From Paramecium tetraurelia (Eukaryota > Ciliophora > Oligohymenophorea > Peniculida > Parameciidae), in the NCBI RefSeq assembly GCF_000165425.1, contig NW_001799643.1, positions 90,120 through 154,119 on the forward strand: DNA of 64,000 nt. The letters run 5' to 3'. Every line of letters starts with the position of its first letter. Position 1 is the stretch's first letter. The translations under genes were made by a program, and so were the position numbers. The notes under the pieces were generated by a model. That model did no database searches and was not told the DNA's origin. It saw nothing but the letters and a program-made list of their open reading frames with translations. Positions 1-11,446 of this stretch are shown here, one piece after another.

Positions 1-408
1 AAACATGGACATCAATAAAACGGATATGTATTATTATTTACTTAAAACTTATTAGTAATAAAAGGGTAGAAATAATTATGAGTACAACAAGTATCACAAT
101 AAATAAAATAACAGGAAATAACCATATTATAGTATACAATATTATAAAAAATTTAGATCGTTTGGAGAATGATTTAAGTGAATTTACTGGATACAAGAAG
201 TACCAATAAAGATAGCAGAAGGAATACTACGAAGTGAAGAAGGAATATTGAATTCTCAAAACAATTTTGTTATTCCACAACTTTATATTCTCTTATAAAA
301 TCTATATTATTAAATAATTGATGAATTAAAGGGAGAAACTTGCTTATTATCCACATCTACTTGTATTCCTAAATTTTGATATCTCATTAGGGATAATCAG
401 ATAAAATA
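1..408. other. left-edge stretch, no gene resolved
   Basis: An ATG at 78 opens a short frame that could contain a 25-nt intron (132-156), but both the spliced and unspliced readings hit TGA within about 40-60 codons. I see no conserved motif. It may be the end of a gene lying left of the window, or 5' flank of the F-BAR gene. Confidence 0.3.
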
Positions 409-2108
409 ATGAATTAAAACGTAGATAGTAAAAAGGGATTGGAGGAATATTTGGCAATAATGTTGGAGAGAGCTACTGTTGAAGAAAATTACGCCAAAGC
501 TCTAAGCAAATTAGAATAATAAATTGAGAAGTCAAAGTAATGAAATTCTAAATGTATTTAGTTTGATTTTTATGAGAGAGTAGTTAATCAATTAATTGAA
601 GAATAAAATTATATGGATTGAGAATTTCGTTGAGTTAATTAGAGCAGAAATTGCTAGCTAAGTTAGGGAGACACTGAATTAGCAGAATTAGATTTCCATT
701 AAAATAATAGAAGATATTAAATAATTGGAAGAGGTCTTAATGGATAGAAATGGTTAGGTTATGGCTGCAAGAATGGATTACAAATTAAAAATGAAAGACT
801 ATGAGTAATCTGCAATTTTAGATATGGTTTATCAATATAGTTTTGATGTACCAGAAGATCAGACTATCAAATAAATTTGCAAGTATTTTGTAGTATAATT
901 TAGAACTTAATATGTATCAATTGAATGTTCTAAATTAAAGAAATAATATTAATTATAAACTATTGCATACAATGAATTCTTGGATGTCTATAAAACAAAG
1001 ATGGAAAGTTATTTGTTTTAGATGGAAGAATTTGAGTAGACAAAATTATTAATTCAAAAAGATACTTTATTAAAAGTATTCTTAATGGAGGTTTAGATGC
1101 AAAAATAACAATTTTAAGAAATTGAGAAATTTAATGAATAGATTAAGAATACAAATATTCAGGATGTGATTGAAAGCTTTATCATGAAATATTACCGACC
1201 AGATTATCACCCAAATTAGTTGGAATTTAAGGATTATTCTTCCTTTTTAATAAATGAAATTGAATCCATAAAATCTCAAGAGTATCACAAACTAAAAGAT
1301 TTAATTAAAGCTTATTCTGAGACATTTTACAACATTTTTTCAGATGTTATTGAAAAGAATGTATTCATTTTCTTAACAGTAGAACCAATAAAGCATTGAA
1401 AAGCAAGACCTTGACTCACTACTAAATGGAGAGAGTATTTAAGGACTTTTCAAGTGTTTCCTAATCCATGTTAATTCTATTTTGAATGATGGTTAATTTT
1501 AACATGATTAAACCATAATTGAATTATTGAAATCAAATACTTAGAATAAATTGCTTTGGTTAATCGCATTAGAGATATATGCCGATAAGAATAATTATAG
1601 AGTGCCTAATGCTAAAGCTTATGAATCCATCCTTAAATGGAGTTAGACATTAATTGATTTTGTAATTATTGTTACCTTATATCAAGTGCTCTGAAATATC
1701 GGATGCAACACCTCTCAGAAAGTTGATAACATTAAGTTCATTACTCCACATTTCTGTTTAAAATAAGAAGCACTATCTAATGCATAGTCTCAAAAATAAT
1801 CAAGTCTTCAACTAATCAGACTTTATAGAGGCCAATATAATAGAGGCAACGTATGATGGCTTGGTTGAGGAGGTGAAGGAAGAACCGAATTAAATTGAGA
1901 GGATTAAGAGGTTTATTCTATATCTTAATTCTATAGACAAAAGATCAATTTTTTTACCTAAATATCGAAAATTTGTTTCACTTTGTTGATTTTTAATTCG
2001 AATAAATCCATCAGGAATTACTCAGATAAATACTTAAAGCTATTGAAAGTGGCTGCCAATGCTGTCCAAGATTTAACATTTTAGATTGAGAGTTATAAGT
2101 AATTGTGA
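409..2108 (+). CDS. F-BAR (FCH)-like coiled-coil protein
   Basis: About 532 residues after removing four introns (25, 25, 25 and 26 nt); the spliced length is a whole number of codons. Near the N terminus is the segment ERATVEENYAKALSKLE, which matches the ERA-x-IE-x-x-YAK-x-L-x-KL signature of FCH/F-BAR domains. These are dimeric helical modules that bind and curve membranes at endocytic or actin sites. The next 300 residues are helical and Q/E/K-rich, as expected for the rest of the bundle. The C-terminal third, also helical, I do not recognise; no SH3 or RhoGAP domain is seen. The start is the first ATG in the conserved frame and could lie further upstream in another exon. The fourth intron has a GTTTAT rather than GTA donor. 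VPS35L follows 39 bp downstream on the same strand. Confidence 0.6.
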
Positions 2109-2147
2109 AATATTTATTATATTTAATTCAATAATAATTCTTACAGA

Positions 2148-5100
2148 ATGGCGTCACAAATGTATTTATTTATTAGAACTCCACTAGAGTTTTTAAGGAG
2201 AAGGATTACGAATTTATTTATAAAACCAGAGTCATTTAATTATAGCAAACAACAGACAATCCATTGAGATTAGACAGACCAAAAGTCACAATATAGAGAG
2301 GAAGAAAAGCGAATGTGCAGATAAGAACAAAAGGAAATTTCGTTGATCCTTTATCAAGAGCAGCTACTTAAAAGGCTTAAACAAATCCATTAAGCAGACC
2401 ACAAACTGTAGATCCATTGGCTAGACCTTCAGCATAACCAACTCAAAAAATAGAATAGTCATAACCTCAAACATAGGCTAAAAGTGTTGAACCAAATAAA
2501 CCATAATAATAATAATAACAATAGGAAGGCAAACTTGAGATTGATGCAGAGGAGAAATAATTAAAAGCAACAGGAGAATTCTCAATTTATTGGTCAGAAA
2601 TAAGAGAAGACTTTTAAAATATATTCCAAATTAAAACCTATGATTTAGAGCAACCAGTGCCGAATGTACTAAAATATTATATGTTAGCCTTTTGGAGCCA
2701 ATGTTCAAACTATGAATTAATTTGATGGATAAGCTAAATCAGCATATAGTGGTGACAGCAAAATTGAATATTAGACACAGGCTCCAAAGTAAGGGACTTA
2801 AAAAATGATTCTATAAAAGACCTACATTCAAAAAGTCTTGGATATCAGAAGAGATTTAAAGAGACAATGGATTAATGGAGACAAAGTGGCATCATTGCAA
2901 TTAGCAATCTAATCTTGCAAATTGCTAATTGATAATGATAAGCCTCTCTTTGCGCCTGTCAAATATGTTTACATTATAGACATTTTGGAAACCTTTGGTA
3001 AATTCGTAATTGAGAGATTGCTAAAATTAAGTTATCCACAGTATACAGATCAGAAGATAGCTGAAATCAGTTTGTAAAGTGTGGTAGGATCAAACATCTC
3101 TGAAACAGCTTCAGAAATTGGAAGAAATTGGATAAATAAAATAGGATCTATTAGAGAATTATTGCCTCGTTTGTATGTGGAAGCCACTCTGTTGAAGGTT
3201 TATTATTTTATTGATTAAAGTTAAATTAAACCCATATTCCAAAGACTTATTAAATAAGTCAGGGCAATTGGTGATTATATTAATGTATAATGTTGTTGTA
3301 TTCAATTAGGCTTTGTACTTTGCACTTTATCTATTTAGAATAGGAGCAGAATTGTTCTCAGGGGAAAAGGATTATCTCATTTCCACATTAAAAGACTTCT
3401 TTATCTATATGAATCAAAAAAATAAGTTTAGTAAATTCGACGTCTAAGGAGACTAATATCTAAGACTATTTGAACCATATTTAATATAGACATTCAGACA
3501 ATATTCATAAAATTGTACAGAAGTAATTATTTAATTAAATTCAAATTAGAGAGAATTCAAGGATATTTTTGAACATTTCAGATAGAGTACATAAAACCAT
3601 TTTGTTTTGAAAAAAATGATTGAATAATTTTAGGCTGTTCATATTAGTACGCTAGCGTTAGAGTTATTTTCAATAATGCAAGCTTATCCTGTGGATAATA
3701 AATATTAATTATATGCATGCTTTTTACCTAAAATAGCAAAGGGATTAACTAATGTAGCTGCTGGTGCTGAGATATGTGAGTATGTTCTATAGGACATTTT
3801 ATAAATAAAGTCATTTTCACTCTTTTTAGAGATTTTGGCATCATTAATTGAATTAATTTTTAGATCCTTTTAGGGTTATTAGAAAAATTAATTCTTTTTC
3901 TTGATATTACAAAGATTCAATGATTTATTTAGTATGGTTGAAAAGGATCAAGTGAATACCAATTAAAGCAGGGATACTTTTATCAAATTGCATTAATTTA
4001 TTATTAAGATATTTTAAGATTCTTAAGATATTTCAGAAATACTTTAAATTGACACATTTATTACTTGTATTTAATTCTTCCCTGAAGACATGAAGAAACT
4101 AGTTTGTAATGATTTGCTTTCAATGATAATAAATAGAGATTAGAAAGAAAAAATCACTGACCCTATGGCTGTGCATTCAATAGTAAAATTGACAGCAAAT
4201 TTGAATAATAAGAAATCAATTACCAAGGATGAATAAAAAAGTTTGGCAAAAATAATCAATTAATTATTGCAAAAGATTGATTTTGGTAAAGATTTAGAAT
4301 AGACATTGAATCTATATGCTGAAATGAGAGGCTAATTTGGAAACATAAGTGGGTTATCAGAAATTTTGATAGATAGAGCTTTAGATTTGATTTTTAAAGG
4401 GAAACGATTATCCAAAGGAAAAACTCAAAAAAAAATAATTTCCTTTTTTTAAGCATGTATTGCTTATAGTTTTATTACTATTCCTACAATTGATAATCCA
4501 GTATCAAAGTTGAGAAAATATATCTAAGTAGCCTAAGTGGGGTTATCATTGAATTTATTATCTCAAAGTGAAGCAGTAGTTAAAACTACAATTGAAACAC
4601 TGCTTGAATTGCCTGAAACTCATAATGGACGACCGATCGATGAAGTCGTTACGCCATATATCTTGGATTTGATTTCATTTATTATAATAGTCCCTGATGA
4701 CCCTTCAGCGGGTTACTTGAACATTTTCCAAGGCTTATTAAAAGCAATTGAATAGTTGAAATGGAATCCAAAGAATGGAGGGATTTATTCAATAGTAATA
4801 TATGTGAATTGCATATAATACTTATGTGCATAAGTGCAAGAAAGATTGCCATATCATTTTGAAAATGTGAAATCAAATGATGCTTTATTTAATAAGGATT
4901 CTTAATTTAGTTTGACTGTATTAGAACTAGTACAGTAATTGTATGTTAAATTAGGAGAATAGGCAGGAGCTATTCTGAAACTCAATATTGCCGATTCAAT
5001 TGTAAGAATATATTGTATTTTAAAAGGAAAATGGTTTAATTGTAAAACATATGCTAAGTTGTCTGAATAGATTGTTAACATTATTGAAATTTAATCAGGA

Positions 5101-5299
5101 AGCTGAGACTACATTTACAATTTTTGTTGATTTAATATATAAAAAGATAAATGAATTGAATAGAGATAGAACTGGAAAGGTGCAATTGACATTATTGAAA
5201 GCCTATTTCTTATTAACTTTTATTAACATTGAGAAGTCAACAACAGTAATGAATTATTAATAAATTAGTTTAATTTTGAAGAGAAAAAGAATTAAATGA
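2148..5299 (+). CDS. VPS35L: VPS35L, Retriever complex scaffold subunit
   Basis: About 1017 residues after four introns (26, 22, 25, 25 nt), close to the ~960 aa animal protein. VPS35L (C16orf62) is the long alpha-solenoid of Retriever, which with VPS26C and VPS29 and the CCC complex recycles cargo from endosomes to the plasma membrane. The N terminus carries the low-complexity repeats VDPLSRA, TNPLSRP and VDPLARP, like the D-P-L-S tail that contacts partner subunits. The solenoid opens with LDIRRDLKRQW and contains IGSIRELLPRLYVEATLLK, the family's most recognisable block. Near the C terminus are IAYSFITIPTI and ISFIIIVPDDPSAGYL, matching the family's VPDHPE-x-G region. ATG 2148 sits just after the previous TGA. 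The frame is clean, apart from introns, over 3 kb. Confidence 0.9.
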
Positions 5300-5402
5300 T
5301 AAACATTTTAGAATCTGCAAAAAATTGAGTTATGATTTTATTTAGATATATATTTTAATTTAAGTTAAGTTTAGAGTAAATTTAAATATATTCAAAAACA
5401 AA

Positions 5403-6766
5403 TCACACCATCTCCATTTCAGATTAGTCAATTTAACTAATTTTACTAAATTATTATCTTTTAAGGAAGGATGTCACTAATCTTAGACTCAGAGGGATTA
5501 TCATTACAAACAAGATGGATATTTCTAAATAATGAAATTGAGTGAAAAATATCTTGCATAACAATTTCTTAGTTTCTGAATTTCCAGCAATTTTGCTTGT
5601 TGTTTATTCTTCATAAATTTAAATCCAATAAACGATTATATATGTAAGCAGGTACTAAATATTTGAGCCAATTTGATTTAAGATTTAATCCGATTCAACT
5701 TTTAGTAATGTTTATTATTTAGAATAGAAGGCCAGCAAGTAACATGGGAAGAACAATATTGAGATTCCGGAGATGTCATGAGTCTCAAATTTATTTTTCG
5801 GATTGTACCCTCCTCCATCTGTACATTGTGGTTACTTTAATATATTTTGTTTCCATTATTATTTTAACTCAATCAAGGATTATTCATAATGTCTTTCAAA
5901 ATATAAGAAATAAGCAAAGGTAAAAATCAAAAAAGAGACTAATAGCATTTTCATGTATCTGTATGAATTCAAGAATAAAGAGTTTCTGAATGCTTATTCT
6001 ATCATTTTCTCCAAGCCACAATAGTAATATACATAGATTATATATCCTCCGATTACCCAACCTATTATGATTTGATTCAAGAAGTGAACTCCAAAATACA
6101 GTCTACCAATGCCAATTAGGAACGCAAAAATTGCTATGAAAAACTTGTACTTAGAATAGGATATATATTGATTTGAATAAATCTATTTATATAATTCAGA
6201 ACTAAGAATTAATATAAGAAAATACTTTGAGATTTCTTTTTCATCCAATGCTTGTTTGTCTGATTAAATTAGTGAGCAGTTCTCTTAAATGTTGTATTTT
6301 TTCAATACAATTGTTTCAATCAGTATTGTATAGAAGACAAATGACCTGAGAGAATGTCCACTCGGATCTCCAAACCCTGTATAGCAAAAGTCTAGTTTGA
6401 TTTCTGGGTCCAAGTAAAATGGCCTTGGTTGAGTCATAATCATCTTGATTAAGTTCCCAAAAGCCGCAGCTATTGCATTCATGGTTATAAGCTTGAATAT
6501 CTATATTTTGTTTTAAGCTTTGATCCAAATCAAAAGAGTCAAAATATTTGTGCATTCTGCATCTCCTGCGGTTGAAAATACCAGGAGTATGTATTCTAAA
6601 ATATTTTTAAGACTTTACCGAAATATCCAGTTTCTTTTCCATACTCAAATTATATTTGAAGAAACTTAGTAATTTCATTACTTATATTGTAAGTTAAGCT
6701 TCCAAAATGATTGTCCAATACTAGGAAGAATAGCAATACCGCAGTTGCGAATAATAATTTGTACAT
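5403..6766 (-). CDS. PAP2-superfamily membrane phosphatase
   Basis: 446 residues with one 23-nt intron. The three PAP2 signature blocks are present in order: KMIMTQPRP (family K-x6-RP), then GDPSGHS (PSGH), then IGRLYFGVHFLNQ (R-x5-H-x3-D, with Asn where the nucleophile partner is usually Asp). At least six hydrophobic segments surround them, so this is an integral membrane enzyme that would dephosphorylate a lipid or sugar phosphate. Glucose-6-phosphatase and sphingosine-1-phosphate phosphatase share this architecture; the substrate cannot be told from sequence. The hydrophobic N terminus right after the Met may be a signal anchor. The Asn replacing the Asp of motif 3 is worth noting, because that Asp orients the catalytic His. 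The C-terminal 190 residues contain further membrane segments and a Gln-rich cytosolic tail. Confidence 0.8.
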
Positions 6767-7182
6767 TAAATAAATAAAAATTGAATTAAAAAGAATTTAA
6801 AAATGTTCTCATGAAATTCCGAAATTCTTAATATAAGTTTAATATTAATTTCTATTATTTTGATTGAATAATAAAAATCAATTTATTTAATCTGGATGTC
6901 TTCATTCAGTTGCAAATACCTTATTTTGAAAAAAGTGAGTTAGACTGTAAGAATAAATTTTGGAAGAAATTTAAAAAATAGTATCAAAGTATTAGGAGGT
7001 TTGTGAGTAACAAGAACAAAATATAGGAGGAGGTCTTATCTTTCTTATCATAATAATCATAAGCAATTTAGAATTAAACAGACATTGAATACGAATTTAA
7101 TTATACAATGTATTATTTCATATTTGAAATAAAATAAATGTTGAATTAAATTTATAATATTATTATGTTTATAAAAACCAAA
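6767..7182. other. 416-bp gap with an unexplained open stretch
   Basis: This lies between the PAP2 start and the Rieske gene stop. On the + strand, from about 6905, a frame stays open (Lys/Gln/Phe-rich when translated) through the gap and on into the antisense of the Rieske gene. It has no in-frame ATG and no motif I recognise. AT-rich otherwise. Confidence 0.3.
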
Positions 7183-8573
7183 TCACCATTCCAATACATC
7201 TAAGCCCTTTTCAAATTCAGCAGAACCTTCGTAAAATTGGGAATACCATTATCTCCAATTTAATAATGCTTGATCAGCATGGTTTTTCATATTATACCTT
7301 AGGGTTTCTGAAAATATCTTAGCATTCCACAATTTGACATCAAAGATCACTTATCTTAATTCAGCATGAAGAAGATAAGCTGATATCCAATAAGGTAAGT
7401 AATTATTTGTAAATACAGTGTGATAGACTTTTTATGTAAATTTTTCCACAGGTTGAATTGCCTACTTAAATAGTACCTCAAAGATGGCACTTTTAACATA
7501 TAATGCGACGGTTGCTGGACCCATTTAGAATCCAGTTGCCCAAACTGCATGGAATTTATACTTATTAAACAAAATGACATATCCATCTAACAACAAAACA
7601 TTCAAATATGGAATGAGTTCTTTGTTGGCAAGATATTGATCAAATATAGATTTCTAATAAGTTCTACACTTTTCGACTGGATGAGTCATTTTCTCTAAGA
7701 AATCTGGATCTTTGGCATTTTTAGTTCTCATCTCCCATCTTAGTTATACCAACCAAGAGGGAATGATATCCATTGCAGAATAATGAACATAATCAAAATG
7801 TTTCATATCAGCACCATTTTCTGGTATTTCTTGAATGTGACAATTCACATAATTTACACTCTCAGCTCTCAAACTAAGGTGATCACTTTATTCACTCACT
7901 AGGTCGTACCATCTAAATTAATAACAAATATATATGTACGGTTTTGATTCTTGGGAATGTAGCCAAATATATACAATTCCTTTGAGTTCTTTGACAAGAT
8001 AAGTTTTAATTTTAACTTCTCCCTCAGATATTTTCTATAGGTACTCTCCCTTCTAGTTTTTGGTCACTCTCTCAATATCAGGATAACAATAAGTTGAAAC
8101 TACTTTAGGATCCAATTTATCCGAATTTACACAAAGTCCACTTTTACCATCAAAGGCCCATCCATGGAATGGACATCTAATTATGATCTAAATTAATTAC
8201 TCAATGCAGGATCTGAATTTTACTTAACCTCCGATGCCTAAATTAGCACCCATGTGTGGACAATAAGCAGCTACTGCATAAACAGTTTTATCTGTTCCTC
8301 TGTAGTATGCAATGTGTCTTCCACATAATTTTATTTCTTTCACTTCTCTAATAATTACTTGATAAAATACCCTGATTTCAACTCTCCAGATCTACATAGA
8401 CGATACCAACCATTTGGATACGAGGGAGGGCATTTTCCCCTGGGCAATTTGTTTCTTATATTGTGTTGTTCTAATTTCTCGACGATTGTAAAGAATTTGA
8501 ATTTCCTATAATATAGGAAGTAAAGGATGAAGACAGCCAAAGTTAGGAGGATTTCGTATGACAAGATAGTCAT
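7183..8573 (-). CDS. Rieske oxygenase, DAF-36/Neverland/DES7-type sterol C7(8)-desaturase
   Basis: 447 residues after two introns (23 and 24 nt). An N-terminal membrane segment (about residues 5-25) is followed by PRGKCPPSYPNGWYRL, a block typical of the DAF-36/Neverland family. The Rieske [2Fe-2S] site is CPHMGANLGIGG with SCIECPFHGWAFDG, giving C-x-H...C-x2-H; the second half is formed only after the 24-nt intron is removed. The oxygenase domain has the mononuclear iron site NGADMKHFDYVH (N-x2-D-x3-H-x4-H). Known relatives introduce the C7-C8 double bond in cholesterol: worm DAF-36, insect Neverland and Tetrahymena DES7. Paramecium needs dietary sterols, so modification of ingested sterol is the likely role, at the endoplasmic reticulum. 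Substrate is inferred from family, not shown. Confidence 0.85.
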
Positions 8574-8661
8574 TTTGAAAAAGGATTTAATGAATAAATT
8601 TATATTTTATATCTTCTTATTGTGTACACATTTATATAATTTAATATTTAATCAGTTAACA

Positions 8662-10092
8662 ATGATAGATGATAATAATCAAGAAATTCAATTTCAACAA
8701 AATGACTAAGAATAATAAGTAGCCAAGCAAATAATTTAAGTAGGATAATCTTTATCAAATTACTGGAAATGAATAAAATCAAGAATAACTGAATAATTAC
8801 GAATAAAACAATAATCAAGAAAAGAAAATCAACTTAAATCATTAGAATCGGAAAATAGCATATCCAAGTTGTCACTGAAGTTAAAGAAGGGTTTCTAACT
8901 AGGATCAAAGGGTGTTCTTGTAGGAGATAGGCCGAGAAAATACAGAATATACAATGATTACAAAGATAGATAAATTTATTTAGAAATACTTCACTCCTAC
9001 GTATTTGCTACTATTTTATTATTCTGTCTTTTCACTGCCTTACTTTTCTCGCTTAAATTGTTTATTTATGACATAGATTTGTACCATGCTGAAATTTTAA
9101 GGGTCTCATTTTATAATACTTAAAGGGCGTATTTTTGCTCGTTCAACTTTCGAAAGTTATACTAATCAATTTTCTGAATAACGAATGGCTTGATGAATTT
9201 CCTTTTTTGGACAGTTCCTTTGAAAATGGATGAGATTATTTAAGATAACATTCTTTGTTCTAACCAATTTAGATGTCTGCTATTGCAATTATTATAACTA
9301 TAGGTAAAATAAGAAAGATGTTACCATAGAATTTATGATGACATTCTATGGAATGATTCATGCATTCTTCTTCAATTTTACCTTTAATGTTAGCGTTTTT
9401 CTACCTGTCAATACAAAATTTTGATAACCTTCAAATTCGATACTTAGTTATTTCAGGTCTCAATTTGCTCTCTAAAGTGAATGGATTCATGCATTTAAGT
9501 TTTTGCTGGAAGCTCATTTCTAAGTATTAGATGGAGTATTTAGTTTATCTTTGAATTAAATGTCAAACTCTTCCTAGTTGTTTCAGTGTTTATAAAATTA
9601 TAAGAATTTAATATTGAACATGAATATTTCGGTATATTCTGCCTATGCGGGCTCATCTAATTTATTTATTCTCTGAAGACCAGGATATTAAAGGATAGAA
9701 CTTATCAATAAAATACTTCTAAATGAAGAAAAAAAAAAAGAAATTCTTTGTTATAACAAATAAATAAGAGAGTTTTGGTATGTCATATTTGGATTGTGAT
9801 GCCTAGCCTGAAATACTAAATGTTGTGGTTGAAAAGTCAACGTATAATTTATCTATTATTAAAATACTCCTTTATTCAGAAAGCATTTAAATATTTTTTC
9901 AATGATGTCCCTAGCATTTATCTTCTGGCTTTTTGGTGGATGGGATATTATCATAACCAATTAGATACTAATTTATATGTGCTTTGTTGGCTTTGGATGT
10001 TCAGGTATTATAATATTAAATTTTCTGTATATTTTCTTACTGGAGGGAAGAAAATATGGTCAAACCATGAAATATAAATTATAATATTTTGA
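8662..10092 (+). CDS. predicted two-TM protein, exon structure unresolved
   Basis: Not firmly recognised. A Gln/Asn-rich start at 8662 leads to a basic stretch (GVLVGDRPRKYRIYND), then a strong membrane segment ATILLFCLFTALLFSLKLF near 9000-9065. A lumenal-looking region with possible N-glycosylation sites follows (NFTFNVS near 9376-9396), and a second hydrophobic block near 9900-10000. The layout (short cytosolic N terminus, TM, lumenal domain, C-terminal TM) and a charged KNKKDVTIEF segment recall the ciliary transition-zone protein TMEM231, but the match is weak. I could not join all open blocks with standard introns: stops interrupt near 8762, 9175 and 9660. The gene is therefore either more intron-rich than I can resolve or broken. 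The end could be 10092 or 10189 depending on the last frame. Confidence 0.35.
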
Positions 10093-10483
10093 ATACATTT
10101 ATATATTCATAAAATCATATTGTTTTTAAAAACTGACTTTAAGACATAAAATCATTCTAATATATCCTTAGGATCATTCTATAAAATGAATAATATAAAT
10201 CATTTTTAGATTGAAGAATATTTAACAATGTTTTTGGTCTCACGAATAGTTATTAATATCATAAAATTATTTATTGGTTAATCATTATTTATTTTAATCA
10301 TCTCTCTTTTGTTAATTTTGAATTGCTAAAAATAATACAAAAAATATTCAAATCCTAAATGTATTATAATTAATGCCTTTTTATTAATATAAGAATATTC
10401 TTTTAGTTTAAAAGTTCTTTTTTTAATTGTATTTTCAAAATAGAAAGGCTTCTTAAGACTACTAGAACGATACGACATGAATC

Positions 10484-11031
10484 TCAAAATTTAAAAGACC
10501 TTATTAATTTACTTATTAACAAATTCTTATATTGCTTTTGAAGAAAAGTCTCAATATTTTCAAAGTCTTTCAGCGCACCTTTTATGAATTCATTAATCCT
10601 TCTTTAAACTTGTTACAATTCATAAGTATTAGTGGAAGCCCGTCTTAAATATTACCATCCTCTTTTGACAATTTATTTTTCTTTATTTTTGGGGCTAAGT
10701 GTTTTCATACATAGAGTAATAATAGCATAAATTTCAATAACAATATAAATAAAAATCATTGAGACCTAATGAACATAGCCTATATTCCCAAAAGACCTTT
10801 TATAGTGATTTTACTTTTTTATATTGAATTTCGACCAATTCTTATTTCCAAAGGCTTAGAAATGCCTATGACAAATTTGTATTAACCTATCAAGGATATA
10901 CCAGAGTTTTCCTCCCTTTTCAAAGCTTCTTCGTTCAAATCAGTTTCGATTAATTCCCATTCATCTAATTTTAAAGTAGTTGATTGATCAACTTAAGTTA
11001 TCGAGATTTGCATCTTATTTAGAGATCCCAT
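10484..11031 (-). CDS. hypothetical protein, frame broken or introns unresolved
   Basis: Starting at 11031 there is a clean reading of about 90 residues (Asp/Glu-rich, with LKLDEWELIETDLNEE) ending in TGA near 10765. A second open block in another frame runs from about 10650 to the TGA at 10484 and is helical and charged (INEFIKGALKDFENIETFLQ). I could not find a GT...AG pair that joins the two cleanly. No domain is recognised. It could be a small two-exon gene or a decayed one. Confidence 0.35.
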
Positions 11032-11446
11032 ATTTGGCAAATGATGTATTTTATCGAAATTATAATAGTTATATTAATCGAAATAAAAACTAACCAAATC
11101 ATAATATCTTCAGTGAGTTTAATTAAAAATTCTCAATTATAATTAACACTTTTTAAGAAGCTAACTCAGTTTTCAACCCTAAATTCCTTTTTTTTAATCC
11201 CAGATTAATCCAATTTGAAATTGATCTTAGATAAATTATGAAATAGAGGAAGTCATTCGAATCAATAATGAGGGACTAATTTTGCCCCTATGTTTGATTG
11301 CAGCGATAAGAAATAAAAATTCATAATTTGGATCCTTAGATAAGTTGGGTAAGATAGTGGGAAAATAAAAAAACTGAAGACAATTACAACAATAATTAAG
11401 TTGTATTAATTAGTAATATTTTTATATTAAATTTACAACTACACAA
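11032..11446. other. 415-bp AT-rich gap upstream of the MORN gene
   Basis: It separates the divergent gene at 10484-11031 from the MORN gene. I see only AT-rich sequence with frequent TGA in all frames, and no tRNA-like or repeated element. It presumably holds both promoters. Confidence 0.4.

Noticed and set aside
8662-10092. Firm assignment as TMEM231
   Set aside because: Topology and one charged segment fit, but no diagnostic block could be read in a continuous frame.
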